DNA from: Triticum aestivum | Taxonomy: Eukaryota; Streptophyta; Magnoliopsida; Poales; Poaceae | Length of the DNA stretch: 64,000 nucleotides | Direction of reading: 5' to 3' | NCBI RefSeq assembly: GCF_018294505.1 | Contig: NC_057802.1 | Location: 556,697,948-556,761,947 of the forward strand | Shown: piece after piece, positions 32,422 through 44,059 of the stretch | Numbering within the stretch: the first letter of the stretch is position 1 | How the letters are laid out: each line of letters begins with the position of its first letter | The notes under the pieces: generated by a model | Told to the model about the DNA's origin: nothing | The model's input: only the letters and a program-made list of their open reading frames with translations | The model's database searches: none | Position numbers and translations under genes: made by a program

Positions 32422-33353
32422 TTTAGCATGTTGTAGGCGTAGTGTGACGCCGCCATGAACTTGGCTAGTGCCGGGCAGTCGAGGATCCCATTGTATTGCA
32501 AGGGGATCTCGGCCACGTCGAAGACGATCCTCTTCGTCCTGTGGTTCAACTCTCCTCCAAACGTCATGGGCAGTGTGACCTTTCCCTTCGGCTGACTCCT
32601 CCCCGGATTGACCCCTTGAAACGTGCCCGTTTCCTCGAGGTCTCCATCAGGGATTTGCAACCTTTCGATCATGACAAGAGAGATCAGGTTTAGGCCGGCC
32701 CCGCCGTCAACCAACATCTTGTTCACCCTGAGGTTGCGTATCGTTGGTGAGACCAACAATGGCAAACACCCAACCGCGGTAGTGCGGTCAGGGTGGTCCT
32801 CGGCGTCAAAGATGAGGGGCGTGCTGGACCACTTCAGCGGCTTCTGAGCGTTGAACGACGGCTCTACTGCTGTAATCTCACGCGCCCACTGGTTGAGCTG
32901 GCGGTGAGAGGTATGCAGCGAGGCGCCGCCATCGACGCACATGGCCTCCGTAGCCTTCTGGAACCCTTGCTCACCAGACTCGTCGTCCTCATCGTGATCA
33001 TCGTCTTCTTGTTTCTTGTCGCGGCCCCGGGCGGGCCTCTCTTGCTGGTTGTCCTTGCGGCCTCCTTGGCCGCCACACTTCTTGCCGGATCCCTCGGCAC
33101 CGTCCTGGTCCTTCTCCTTGTCCTGCCTCTCGTACTCAGCCTTTTGCTTCTCAGCAAGTAGCTCAACTTGCCGGCAGTTCTGGAGGTCGTTGCCCTTGGT
33201 GCGGTGGATCTTGCAGTATTGCTTGCCGGAGCTTCCTGGCGTGTCGGTAGCCGCCAAGGCCCGGCAGGCGGCACACCCGGCAATCTCCTTGCTGGGGGGC
33301 GTCTGCCTTGACCTTCTTGCCGGCACCGGTATCGTCAGATCCCTCAACGGCAA
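32406..33353 (-). pseudogene. G1 gag C-terminus and aspartic protease
   Basis: This minus-strand frame begins inside gag with a Cys/His region (CKIHRTKGNDLQNC, near 33180-33225), then a charged linker (KEKDQDGAEGSG, DDDHDEDDESGEQG). It continues to a retropepsin-like domain with MLVDGGAGLNLIS around 32700, where the usual Asp-Thr/Ser-Gly is Asp-Gly-Gly, common in this gypsy group. It is joined to the upstream gag only by a frameshift at a G run (33294-33299) and ends in a stop at 32406-32408 that puts RT in another frame. Confidence 0.85.
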
Positions 33354-35001
33354 GTACGGCCTTGCCTTTGCATTTCCTGTTGCGACGCCGGCCCTTCTTC
33401 ATCGGGGTGGTGGCGTCTTCATTGGTAGAGTCGGTTTCCGCGCCAGCGTCTTTGCCGGGGTACTTCCTTCCCTCTTCAGCCTGGGCGCATCTATCGGACA
33501 GAACGTAGAGCTCGGCCACATCCTTAATCTTGGTCATCGCCAGCTCCTCGCGCATCTTGCGATTGCGCACGTTCTGGTGGAATGCGCTAATCACAACGGC
33601 GGGATGAACATCGGGGATGTTGTACTGCACCCGGCTGAATCTCTGGATGTACTTGCGCAGGGTCTCCCCTTCCTTCTGGGGAATGATATGCAGATCACTG
33701 GCCTGGCCATGAGCTTGGTGGCCTCCTGTGAAGGCGCCAACGAACTCATGGCACAGATCCGACCAAGAGGAAGTGGAATCCACCGGCAAGTGCATCAACC
33801 AAGACATCACATTGGGCTTGAGCGCCAGCGGGAAATAGTTGGCAAGCACCTTGTCGTCGCGAGCCCCAGCAGCCTGCATCGCGATGGTGTAGATGCTGAG
33901 GAACTCGGACGGATGGGTCTTGCCAGTGTACTTCTCGCCGACGTCGGGCTTGAACGTGCGGTGGGACGGCCACTGGAACTACCGCAGCTCACGGGTAAAG
34001 GCCAGGCAGCCCACCTCGTAAGGTAGGCCACCAGAGCCTCCCGGTGCCGGGTGGTCCATAGCGGGTCCCGCCCGTTTGTCCGACTGGCGGCGCGTTTCGC
34101 GCCGGCGCTCAATGGTGGTTCGAGCGTCTTCGTGAGCTCGTTCCCGAAGGACCTGGCGCTGGTCGCGGTGGGTCCACGGGTCGGACGATGCTATAGAGAT
34201 GTTATCACAAGCGTTGTCACGACGGGCAGACGCCCGCGGCGGCTGGCGAGGAGGAGGAGTGTGCACCGTGGCCGCAGCTCCCCCGATCCTCCCAGCGCCA
34301 GCACGTGGTGGCTCGGTGGAGTGCCGACCCGAGGGCCCCGCTGGTCGTGGATCGTCTTTGTTGGCGACGGCGACGAGGCTCCGGATGGTGGCCCTCCATT
34401 CGTCGAGCTTCTCTGCAGCAGGAGGGAAGTCGAGGAGCAGCTGCGCGCACACCAAAGCTTCTGCTGGCGGCGGCGGCGGCGACAGCTGCGTGGATCGCGG
34501 CGCGCTTCGACTTCTAACTATGTTCGAAGGAGCTCCGTTACGACCCAGCGGCTGCGTGCCATTTTTGCCAGCGCTTCGGTGGGCATGCTGAACCGCTTCA
34601 TCCCGCGGATGACGCACAGGGCTCTTCCCACGGCGGTGCCCAGGGTCACCAGCGTGGTGACGCTGCTCGACGCGCACACCATGGGAAGAGCGCGCAGTGG
34701 TCGCCGGCGTGGGCGTCTTGGAGGTCGCTGCGCCGCTCGGAGGTGGCAAAACGACACCCCTGGAGGGCCCCGCGCCGCCTGCGGGGGGCCCAGCTCCGTC
34801 TTTGGATCTGGCGTCGTGCGGCTGGTCGTCTAGTGCGCGAACGACACCGCTCGCCAGGCTCTGACTACCAGGGCGATGCTGGTGCTCGCGGACCGCGGCC
34901 CGGGTCTTGTCTGCGACCGGTCCACTGCCCGCCCGCACCGGCACGGGCCGTTCGGCTCCCAACGAGCCGACTGTCGTGGCCGTCTTCTTCTTAGGAGCCA
35001 T
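33163..35001 (-). pseudogene. G1 gag
   Basis: The candidate ATG is at 35001, 73 bp inside the LTR. The first part (35001-33979) is Pro/Arg/Ala-rich and disordered. A stop (33979-33981) follows REL, and the same frame continues with the retrotransposon gag domain (33978-33400). That domain includes LALKPNVMSWLMHLP, SWSDLCHEFVGAF and EGETLRKYIQRF, the last two being standard Retrotrans_gag blocks. The frame is lost at the G run near 33294-33299. GC content is high, which generates long antisense frames that are not genes. Confidence 0.88.
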
Positions 35002-35054
35002 GGTGACGAAGAACTGCTAGGCTAACTACTGGACCAGATTCTCACAATTGCGCC

Positions 35055-35071
35055 CCTACCTGGCGCGCCAA
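35055..35071 (-). other. G1 primer-binding region
   Basis: Directly inside the 5' LTR on the minus strand is TTTGGCGCGCCAGGTAG, the position and TGG start of a tRNA primer-binding site. The tRNA was not identified. Confidence 0.6.
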
Positions 35072-35074
35072 AGA

Positions 35075-36281
35075 TGTCGGTGTGGAACGACACCTATGGG
35101 ATCACAAGAATCCCTGCTACGGTTGCCGGGGCGCGGGGTTGCAAGAAGAGCAGGATCAGTAGCCAGCACAAGGATCATTTACCCAGGTTCGGGCCGCGAG
35201 GATGCGTAAAACCCTAGTCCTGCTTTGATGGGTGTATTTCAGAGAGTTCTTGGGCTCTCGAACTAGCTGTGGTGAGTGCATGGTTCGAAAGAGCCGAATT
35301 CTTCTCCAGTATGTCATGGGCCTTCTTTTATAGTCGGAAGGGGCTGCCACAGTGGCACACAGGAGGTGGAAAAGGCGTACAGTGCCCTGAGCTTATCGCT
35401 CGTATTACAGGACAAGACGCATTTAATGCGTAGCCTAGGTGTCCCCTTGCTTTATTGGGGACGGGGGCGAGGCCCATCCCGTCCGTCGCCGCTCCTCCTC
35501 GCTTTGACACGCGCCCTGGCCAGTGAGGCACGTGGTGCCATGTAGGCAGGCAGGAAGCTGAGGTGGCGCGATGGTGGAGCCTTCACGAAGATCTGCATGC
35601 CGCCACGTAGGCGCTCGATGAGTTGCCCTGGGAGCTGCATGTTGCCACGCAGGTGCCTGCCCAGCTGGTTGGGCTGGCAGCTGCATGGGAACGGTGGTGG
35701 AAGCTTGGTTGGCGCGGGCCTGGCGGTGGCCATGCTGGCGTCCTTGGTGAGGGCCTTGTCGGGTGACCCGGCAAGGGTCTTGCTGTGCGGCCCGGCAAGG
35801 GTCTTGCCGTGGCGCGCTGTCGTCCCCGGCAAGGGCCTTGCCGGGGGTCTGGTGGCCTTCCTCGGCAAGGATCTTGCCGAGGATCGTCGTCTTCTAATCC
35901 TCATCTGATCTTGAATATGTCTTCACAAAGATCTGCATGCCACCACGGAGGTGCATCCCGAGCCCTGGCCCCACGTGGATGATGGCGTTGGGGACCGTGG
36001 GCTCAAGGGTGGCTCGCTCTGTTGGTGTGGGGCGAGCTGCCCCGGCAAGGGTCTTGCCGGGGCTGCTGAGGCTGCCCTGGCAAGGGCCTTGCCGGGGGAA
36101 CCTGCTTCGTCCCTCTGCTCTCTGTGGTCTTGGCCTTGGCGTTGCTCTGATCGTCTTGGGCTTCGGTCTTACCTTGGCTCATCTCCCCTGTTCTGCTTGG
36201 TGTGATCGCGGGCATGGCTCCGACTGCCCGTGCATAGGTAAAGGGGTACAAAAAACACACCCCTCTTTTTGTACACCGACA
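35075..36281 (-). repeat. G1 5' LTR (1207 bp)
   Basis: On the minus strand it runs from TGTCGGTGTACAAAAAG (36281) to CACACCGACA (35075), so both ends share the terminal inverted repeat TGTCGGTGT. It contains a partial internal duplication (35580-35610 and 35920-35950 share AAGATCTGCATGCC) and a cluster of six GGCAAGG-CCTTGCC palindromes (35768-36097). Confidence 0.93.
35325..35333 (-). promoter_or_regulatory. TATA box of the G1 LTR
   Basis: CTATAAAAG on the minus strand, about 250 bp before the inner end of the LTR, fitting the U3/R border. Confidence 0.65.
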
Positions 36282-36938
36282 GTAGGGGTCATAATTGCTT
36301 GAACAGACAAGTTGTATTCTGCTAGTTATGTTATATTACATTTGAGTCGTAAGAAACATCTTCCAAAGAGAATAGTTCCATTAAGGGTTCCTTTTCCTGG
36401 GTGTGCATGCATTAGTAGACATGTCCGAATTGTGATGTGAAAATCACAGTATGTATAGCTTCTAGGGGTTCACAATAGAGTGAGTGTAAAAGAGATTTTT
36501 CATCCACCGACTGAATATTCCCTTAAGAACGCTAGCTTTCGGCTTCACCCAGTCTGAGGTACACATCCGGGTGACCCGACAGTAACAATCGCAGAGGTGC
36601 CCCCTTTACCACCTAGCCGAACAATCAGGAACGTAGGGGTAAGCACAGGAGCCAGGCAACCCAGCTTGGCCAAAACTTAAGTCATATCAATGCATATAAT
36701 GGCGAAAAAAAGACATGCGGGAAAGCGCGCATGTGCGATGAGCTTGATTCTCGGAAAATAATATTAACAAGCTTCTGTTAAAGAAGCCCCCAGGTATAAT
36801 GGGCGTACATATGTAAAGATTTGTACGTCGGTAGTGTTCGGGCAAGCCGAATGAGTGCTTTAAAGCGAAAAATTGTGTAAAAGGGAGAAAGAGTAATGGA
36901 AACTATAGGCGAGAAGGAGACTAACAAAGAGTTTGGCG
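36282..36938 (-). other. G2 3' untranslated region
   Basis: No coding frame. It follows the integrase stop on the minus strand and ends where the G1 LTR was inserted. No LTR start (TGAGGGAGTCC) was found in it, so the 3' LTR is not in this window. Confidence 0.6.
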
Positions 36939-39383
36939 CTAGTCATAGAACCTTCTTTGTCTGGCCGCGTTCCCGGGGTTCGGCTCTAGGCGATTGTCTG
37001 ATGCGTCACGAAGACGGTATGCTCCTCCGGTGAGAACTTCGTTGATTATGAAGGGACCCTCCCATTTGGGCTTGAGTTTATCCTTTTTCTTCTCCGGTAA
37101 GCATAGAACGAGTTCGCCAACATTGTAAGTCTTGGCCCGTACCTCTCTGCTTTGATACCTTCGAGCCTGTTGTTGATAAAATGCTGAACGGGCTTTGGCG
37201 ACGTCACGCTCTTCCTCCAGGGCATCTAGGCTGTCCTGCCGATCCAACTCGGCCTCTTTCTCCTCGTACATACGCACTCGAGGTGAGTCGTGTATAATAT
37301 CGCAGGGCAACACGGCCTCTGCACCGTACACCATGAAAAAAGGTGTGTATCTGGTGGTACGGTTGGGCGTGGTCCGCAGCCCCCAGAGTATGGAGTCGAG
37401 CTCCTCGACCCGGTGCTTGTCTGATTCTGTCAAAGAACGCACTAGTCTGGGTTTGATGCCGCTCATAATGAGACCATTAGCTCGCTCGACTTGACCGTTT
37501 GTTTGCGGGTGGTAGACAGAGGCGTAATCGAGCTTAATGCCCAGATTAGCGCACCAGGTTTTCACCTCATTGGCTGACAAATTCGAACTGTTATCGGTGA
37601 TGACGCTGTGCGGTACACCGTGACGGTGTACCACATCGGATATGAATGCAATCACCGGTTCGGACTCGGCCGTTTTAACCGGTCTAGCCTCTATCCACTT
37701 GGTGAATTTATCCACCATGACCAACAGATATTTTTTCTTATGGCTTCCCCCTTTAAGGGGTCCGACCATGTCCAAGCCCCAGACCACAAAGGGCCATGTA
37801 ATGGGGATTGTTTGTAGAGCGGTTGGGGGCATGTGGCTTTGGTTGGCGAAGAGTTGGCATCCGACACAGCGTTGGACGAGGTCCTGTGCGTCTGCCCGGG
37901 CCGTAGGCCAGTAAAATCCTGTACGGAAGGCCTTGCTGACAAGTGCACGGGCTACGGCGTGGTGTCCGCCGAGACCAGCGTGAATTTCTGCCAAGAGTTG
38001 CCGCCCCTCCTCCTCGGAGATACACCTTTGAAGGACTCCGGTAGTGCTTTTCTTGTAGAGCTCTCCTTCGTGAACTTTATAGGCCTTCGAACGCCGGACT
38101 ATGCGGCGAGCCTCGTTCTGATCTTCTGGGAGCTCCTTCTTATTAAAGTAGGCCAAGAATGGTTCGGTCCACGGGGCAATTACTGCCATGATGAGGTGGG
38201 CCGATGGTGTTACTTTGGTGGTTGAGCCTCCGATGATGTCGGCGTGTTCGTTATCCGAGTTTGTGTCCGGAACGGGACTGTCGTTGCTGTCTCCCCCTTG
38301 CCATACCACGGATGGCTTAAAGAACCTTTCGAGGAAGATGTTAGGTGGGACGGGGTCGCGCTTAGCGCCGATGCGAGCAAGGATGTCTGCCGCCTGGTTA
38401 CTTTCGCGGGCGATGTGATGAAATTCGAGTCCCTCGAACCGAGCCGACATATTCAAAACAGCATTGCGATAAGCTGCCATCTTTGGATCTTTGGCGTCAA
38501 AGTCTCCATTGATTTGGGATATTGCGAGGTTTGAGTCCCCGCGCACCTCCAGGCGTTGTATGCCCATTGATACGGCCATCCGGAGGCCATGTAGCAAGGC
38601 CTCGTATTCGGCTGCGTTGTTGGAGTCTGTGTATAATATTTGGAGTACGTACTGGACGATGTCTCCTGTGGGGGACGTTAATACGACGCCCGCCCCTAGC
38701 CCTGCCAACATCTTGGAGCCGTCAAAATGCATCACCCAGTTGGAATACACGTCGTACTCTTTAGGGAGTTCGGCTTCTGTCCATTCGGCGGCGAATTCGG
38801 CCAGTACCTGGGATTTGATGGCTCTTCGAGGTTTGTACATGATGTCGAATGGCCGGAGCTCAATGGCCCATTTGGCAATCCGGCCCGTTGCATCCCGGTT
38901 GTTAATTATATCATTGAGGGGCACTTCGGAGGCCACCGTGATAGAGCACTCCTGAAAGTAGTGTCGCAATTTTCGGGATGCCATGAAGACTGCATATGCT
39001 ATTTTTTGATAATGAGGGTACCGGGATTTGCATGGTGTGAGGACGGTGGATACGTAGTATACCGGCTTCTGGAGCGGGAATTTGTGTCCGTCCTGTTCTC
39101 GTTCGACAACAAGTACGGCGCTCACCACCTGGTGTGTTGCTGATATGTATAAGACCATTGGCTCACCGGCGTTTGGCGCGGCCAGGATTGGATTGCTCGC
39201 CAGAAGGGCTTTTATTTCCTCCAGTCCGGCCATCGCCGCGTCTGTCCACTCGAAGTTGTCGGTGCGCCGTAGAAGGCGATAGAGCGGCAGCGCCTTTTCT
39301 CCCAACCTGGAGATGAAGCGGCTTAAAGCTGCCACGCACCCAGCGAGTTTTTGGACCTGCTTGAGTTCGGTTGGCGTGGCCAA
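36939..39383 (-). pseudogene. G2 RT thumb, RNase H and integrase
   Basis: 814 codons open after a TGA at 39396-39398 that lies in the same frame. Blocks seen: RT thumb (QKLAGCVAALSRFISRLGEKALPLY starts it); RNase H (WVMHFDGSKM, YEALLHGLRMAV, VRGDSNLAISQI); the integrase zinc finger (GGHHAVARAL ... CVGCQLF); the integrase core with Asp in WGLDMVGP, Asp in VITDNSSN and Glu in NGQVERANG; and the C-terminal KAKPKWEGPF-type GPF module (KPKWEGPFIINEVL). Catalytic residues are all present. It ends at 36939 with an Arg/Arg/Phe-rich tail. Confidence 0.93.
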
Positions 39384-39395
39384 TTGTGACAGAGC

Positions 39396-40298
39396 TCAGA
39401 TTTTGGCTGGATTTGCTTCAATTCCTCTATTGGAAACGATGAAGCCCAATAGTTTACCGGTGGGGACGCCGAAGACGCACTTTTCCGAGTTAAGCTTGAT
39501 GTCGTATGTGCGGAGGTTGTCGAATGTGAGACGCAAGTCATCTATTAGTGTTTCGACGTGTCTGGTTTTGATGACGACGTCGTCCACGTAGGCCTCCACT
39601 GTTTTGCCGATCTGTTTCTCGAGGCATGTTTGGATCATGCGCTGGTAGGTAGCGCCGGCGTTCTTGAGCCCGAAAGGCATGGTGTTGAAGTAAAACGGAC
39701 CGTATGGTGTAATGAATGCTGTTGCGGCTTGATCGGACTCCTTCATTTTGATTTGATGGTATCCGGAATATGCATCAAGGAAGCATAGCGAGTCGTGACC
39801 TGCGGTGGCGTCAATGAATTGATCAATGCGGGGAAGAGGGAAGGGATCCTTAGGGCAGGCCTTGTTGAGGTCTTTGAAATCGACACATAGGCGCCAGGAT
39901 TTATCCTTCTTTGGTACCATTACCAAGTTTGCCAGCCAGTCCGGATGTTTAATGTCTTTGACGAATCCGGCCTCGATGAGTTTGGCTAGCTCCTCCCCAA
40001 TAGCTTGTCGTTTGGGTTCGGAAAAACGCCGCAGAGTTTGCTTGACCGACTTATATCCCTTTAGTATGTTGAGGCTATGTTCGGCCAACTCGCGCGGGAT
40101 TCCCGGCATATCGGAAGGATGCCAGGCGAATATATCCCAGTTTTCGCGCAGAAAGTCTCGTAGTGCCGCGTCGACTGCAGGGCTGAGCTGTGCTCCGATA
40201 GACGCTGTCTTCTTCGGGTCTGTTGGATGGACCTGAAATTTGACTATTTCTTCTGCTGGCTTGAAGGAAGTGGATTTTGGTCGTTTGTCCAGGATCAC
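39396..40298 (-). pseudogene. G2 reverse transcriptase
   Basis: 300 codons with blocks LIEAGFVKDIKHPDWLAN, WRLCVDFKDLNKACP, FLDAYSGYHQIKM, MPFGLKNAGATYQRM and catalytic YVDD (near 39580-39590). It is bounded upstream by TAG (40305-40307) and downstream by TGA (39396-39398), both in frame with their neighbours. The whole pol therefore reads as a single frame with stop codons only. Confidence 0.93.
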
Positions 40299-40304
40299 GT
40301 CGTC

Positions 40305-41273
40305 CTAATCCACGGTGGAGTGTAGTGCGCTTAGTTCTTCTACCGCAAGGGCCTCACAAAATGCCTCGAGGGCCAAGGATGCCGTTTTATTCTCGGCACA
40401 GAGGGCTATGTCCGGATCGCTGACAAGGGTGATTATTCCATTGGGCCCAGGCATTTTTAGCTTCATATACCCATAATGAGGTATGGCTTGAAAGCGCATG
40501 AAGGCCCTTCGCCCTAACAGGGCGTGGTACCCACTGTTGAAAGGGGCCACCTGGAAAGTTATTTCTTCGGACCGATAATTCTCCGGCGTGCCGAACACCA
40601 CGTCAAGTGTAATTTTTCCTGCACACCGAGCTTCCCGGCTGGGAATGATACCTCGAAAGGTTGTGCTGCTTTTCTCGATGCGGCTCCTGTCTATTTTCAT
40701 CTTTTGGAGCATGTCCTCGTAAATGAGGTTTAGTCCGCTGCTGCCGTCCATGAGGACTTTTGTAAGTCGAAAGCCATCCACGATGGGATTGAGGACTAGG
40801 GCAGCTGGCGCTCGGACTGTTCTGTATTTAGGTTCGTCACTGGCGTTGAAGGTTATGGCCGTGTCATTCCAGGGGTCAATTGCAGCGACCTGGCAAACTT
40901 CGGCGAGATCGCGCAGGGCCCTTTTACGTTTGTTGTTTGAAGCGAATGTCTCGAAGACTGCCAATACGCTATTGTCGTCATTTGCTGGAGGGTGTTGTTC
41001 TGGAGTGTCCTTGATAAGGATGTCCTCGCCGCCCTTGGCTACCTGCCGAAGTATCCAACATGCTCTAAGGCTGTGGGTTGCCACGGTATCCGGTGTCAAG
41101 TGTATTTTGCATGGGTCATTGAGCCATCCCTCTAGAACGGTGCCTTGCAACGTAATAGGTTTATGATTTTTGACTGTTCGGCTGGGCGTGCCACGGGGGC
41201 GCGTCCTTTTCGCCTGTAAGGGGGGTCGGGATGGTTCCCAGCCAGCTGCCTGAGTTTTCCAAGCGCTTTCCAT
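40305..41273 (-). pseudogene. G2 gag C-terminus and protease
   Basis: The frame includes a basic linker (RTRPRGTPSRTVKNHK) and a retropepsin-like domain with KVLMDGSSGLNLIY (near 40720-40760), where Asp-Gly-Ser replaces the classical Asp-Thr-Gly. The block YHALLGRRAFMRF follows, normal for plant gypsy proteases. It ends at an in-frame TAG. Confidence 0.88.
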
Positions 41274-42065
41274 CGCGCTGTACTTTTGTACGATGGTTGC
41301 TAGGTCAGCGAACTTTAGTATGCGGCGGCAATTGATGGCGTTAAGGATACCTTCGTCCGCGCAGTTGTTGTAGAATGCTGCTATCGCGTCTTCGTCGCGG
41401 CAGCCTTTTACCTTGTTTTTGACAAGGAGGAATCTGCCCCAGAAGTGGTGGACCGTTTCCTGAGGCTATTGTTTGATGCTTCTGAGAGCATCTATGTCCG
41501 GGTGGGTGGGTGGAGTTGAATCCGAAACCTGACCCGGTTTTGGATCCAGAGTTTGGAAGTCTACCGGGCCGGATAGTTCGGGCTCCGAGATATCGACTGA
41601 TTTTTTCGGCTCATCATCCGACTTTATGTTTGGAGGAAGGGACATGACTTTCTGCCAAAAAGTATCCGGCTCTTCAAGATCGGCGATCCGAACATAGTTC
41701 GTCTTCAATATAGTGGAAGAGTTGCTCTGCTCCTCGACTACCGCTATCTGATGGGTGATCGGTGGAGTTTTAATTTCTCTCTGGTCGGGTTTAAGCCCGA
41801 CCCGATCGTAGTCTATAGCAACCCCCAAGGCGGCCATGCGATCCAGGAGTTCGTTCAACGACGACAACTCCACTGGATCCATGCGGGCGGAGTATTCAGG
41901 ATCAACGTGGAGGTGATTTTTGATGACGTGAGAGGTCATCGTCGGCTTAAGGGCCGAGCCGGTGGTCATGACGAAACCGCCGAGACGGAGGGTCTGACCT
42001 GGGGCCAGGGCTCCTCCGGAGATGATATTATCCTTGACAACAAGGCGAGCCATCAAACCTTTCAT
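41274..42065 (-). pseudogene. G2 gag, internally deleted
   Basis: The candidate ATG at 42065 follows the LTR by about 35 bp. The N-terminal part (LSSLNELLDRMAALGVAIDY, 41900-41800) passes quickly into DIDALRSIKQ and an in-frame TAG at 41466-41468. The sequence then continues with HHFWGRFLLVKNKVKGC and CRRILKFADLATIVQKY, the end of a Retrotrans_gag domain. The central part of the gag domain is missing, so an internal deletion is likely. The open frame that extends into the LTR above 42065 is probably not translated. Confidence 0.75.
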
Positions 42066-42100
42066 CGACGGCACAGTGGAACTCTCAATGAAAGCACCAA

Positions 42101-42579
42101 CGTCGGTGTCAAAACCGGCGGATCTTGGGTAGGGGGTCCCGAACTGTGCGTCTAGGATCGATGGTAACAGGAGACGGGGGCCACGATGTTTACCCAGGTT
42201 CGGGCCCTCTCTATGGAGGTAATACCCTACTTCCTGCTTCATTGATCTTGATGAATATGAGTGTTACAAGAGTTGATCTACCACGAGATCGTAATGGCTA
42301 AACCCTAGAGGTCTAGCCTATGAGTATATGGTAATGAATCTGTCCTATCCAGACTATGCTCTCCGGTTTATATAGACACTGGAGAGATCTAGGTTTACAT
42401 GAGGTCGGTTACATAAGAGGGAATCTTCATAATCGATCGCTTAGCTTGCCTTCCACGCCAAGTAGAGTCCAATCCGGACACGGGTATAGTCTTCGGTCTT
42501 CGTGTCTTCATAGCCCATCAGTCCGGCCCAATGAGTAATAGGCCAACGCCTGAGGACCCCTTAGTCCAGGACTCCCTCA
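42101..42579 (-). repeat. G2 5' LTR (about 479 bp)
   Basis: On the minus strand it starts TGAGGGAGTCCTGGACTAAG (42579) and ends near GACACCGACG (42101), where CA has probably mutated to CG. A TATATAAA box lies at 42367-42374 (minus strand). Confidence 0.85.
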
Positions 42580-42890
42580 GGCAGGCCTCCTCCTCCCTCC
42601 ATCCTTTATATACGTGGCCAGGGGACACCCCATAGACACACAAGTTGATCATTGATCTCTTAGCCGTGTGCGGTGCCCCCCTCCACCATAATCCACCTCG
42701 GTCATATCGTTGCAGCGCTTAGGCGAAGCCCTGCATCGGTAGCTTCATCATCACCGTCGCCACGCCGTCGTTCTGACGGAACTCTCCCTCGGCCTCAACT
42801 GGATCAAGAGTACGAGGGACGTCATCGAGCTGAATGTGTGCTGAACACGGAGGTGCCGTACGTTCAGTGCTAGGATCTGTCGGATCATGA
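42580..42890 (+). repeat. Copia element C3, 5' LTR, left surviving part
   Basis: The sequence joins smoothly to 48525 when T3 and one TGA are removed. It contains TTTATATA (42605-42612), a likely TATA box, and a GC-rich CGTCGCCACGCCGTCG stretch typical of Triticeae copia LTRs. Its beginning was separated by the insertion of G2 and lies outside the window. Confidence 0.8.
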
Positions 42891-42908
42891 CACTACAAGA
42901 AAATTGAG

Positions 42909-43100
42909 ATACTGTGACGAAAATCCTCGTGACGATGGTGAATAACGTCACACAGATACCCAATGTGTGATGTTTTATAGGTGGCGTCACTGATCACCAT
43001 GAATCAGTGATGGTCAACGTCACAAAATCACCTCAATGTTTGAGTGCCACCAGTCCGCCAATTTCTATGACGATTTGGTAATTTTGATGACAAACCTATT
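42909..43100. repeat. T3 left subterminal GTGACG words
   Basis: CTGTGACGAAAAT, TCGTGACGATGG, AACGTCACA, GGCGTCACTG and similar words repeat in both orientations. The right arm (48180-48500) has the same set. Confidence 0.75.
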
Positions 43101-43706
43101 AAAGTCACCGATTATTATGAATGTATGATGCTCATTTTTTTGTCATGTGACGTCCAGAAGTGGGACCCATCATAGATGCTTCACATCTTATTGAATGGTA
43201 GGACCCACACGTCAATGTTGACAATGGGACCCCCCATTGTTTACTCACATTTTATCTAGCGATGTAATTATTTTGTTGTATCTCATAAATAGTCAGTGGC
43301 ATGGAAAATAAGGTTATTACGGTTGTTCGTGAGGTGATGTGTATGACATTGCGGTTGTTTGGTTCGATCTCAAAAATAAAAATGGTAGGTAGTAGTTGGC
43401 AGAAAAATGTGTATATCATGGACAATTATAGGAACAGTAGGCCCAATTCTAGGACAGATTCATTTGTGTGTTTGTGTCGAATGAAAAAAGTTGGGTACAA
43501 TGATTGGACGACCTCATGTCTAGTTGCATGCCACTACCAACGAGTGCTCTTGATAAAAAGGAGTTTTATACATCTAAAAAAGGGCTTTATACATCCTAGA
43601 TCGCTTACACTAGAGGTTGGGGACTACGCGGATGAGTAGATTCAGACTCTAAACAATCATCGTTGAAAACCATCATCTGACGTTACCAATTTTATTTACA
43701 CAAGTA
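43101..43706. other. T3 left interior, no gene
   Basis: AT-rich; the open frame at 43301-43639 has no recognisable domain and no coding signal, so it is not called. Confidence 0.4.
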
Positions 43707-43817
43707 CTCCTTTCTGTCCCAAAATACTTGTCGGAAAAGATAAAAATAGATGTATCTAAAATTAAAATATATCTAGATACATCCATTCCTCCGACAATTA
43801 TTTTCAGACGGAGGGAG
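43707..43817. mobile_element. Stowaway MITE (111 bp)
   Basis: It starts CTCCTTTCTGTCCCAAAATA and ends TTTCAGACGGAGGGAG, with TA at 43705-43706 and 43818-43819. The central GATGTATCTAAAATT pairs with TATCTAGATACATC. Confidence 0.9.
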
Positions 43818-44059
43818 TAGTACAAAAATTCACTCGTTTGCATTTTGTTTTATTCCAAGATCACATATTTAAGACACCTCTATACGTTATCTAACATGTA
43901 CAACTTTCGCCATATATATTTACAATTCTCTAGAAAAGAGTACATGGAAAATACCACATCATAATGTCTATGCAAGGTTTACTTTTTTTAATAATCATTT
44001 GCTACTTATTTCGTATTAAATGAATTGCATACCATTATGTGGAAATTAAATTATGAAAA

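Larger units (their letters stand above)
30959..36281 (-). mobile_element. Ty3/gypsy retrotransposon G1, right part (5' LTR to RT)
   Basis: Minus-strand element with 5' LTR at 35075-36281, primer-binding region just inside it, then gag, protease and reverse transcriptase in gypsy order. It is cut by T1 at 30959 and continues at 163 and beyond the left window edge. Five bases, GTAGG (36282-36286), adjoin the LTR and are probably one TSD copy; the other is outside the window. The host DNA to the right belongs to gypsy element G2, so G1 is the younger of the two. Several stops and frameshifts make it non-functional. Confidence 0.9.
36282..42579 (-). mobile_element. Ty3/gypsy retrotransposon G2, partial (5' LTR to 3' untranslated region)
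   Basis: Minus-strand element with 5' LTR at 42101-42579 and a shortened gag, protease, RT, RNase H and integrase in order. A long 3' untranslated region is cut by G1 at 36282. The remainder, including the 3' LTR, should lie beyond G1, outside the window. Its 5' LTR is inserted in the LTR of copia element C3; GGCAG (42580-42584) may be one TSD copy. At least three in-frame stops interrupt one long reading frame, but no frameshift is needed between 41273 and 36939. Confidence 0.9.

Noticed and set aside
33016..34833. 336- and 260-codon plus-strand frames
   Set aside because: Antisense of the GC-rich gag and protease of G1, whose minus-strand frames show clear retroelement domains.
32406..35001. 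Host gene for a nuclear Pro/Arg-rich protein
   Set aside because: The frame continues into Retrotrans_gag blocks and a retropepsin site, and an LTR and primer site lie next to it.
43301..43639. 112-codon frame in T3
   Set aside because: AT-rich stretch without domain, splice partners or relatives recognised by eye.
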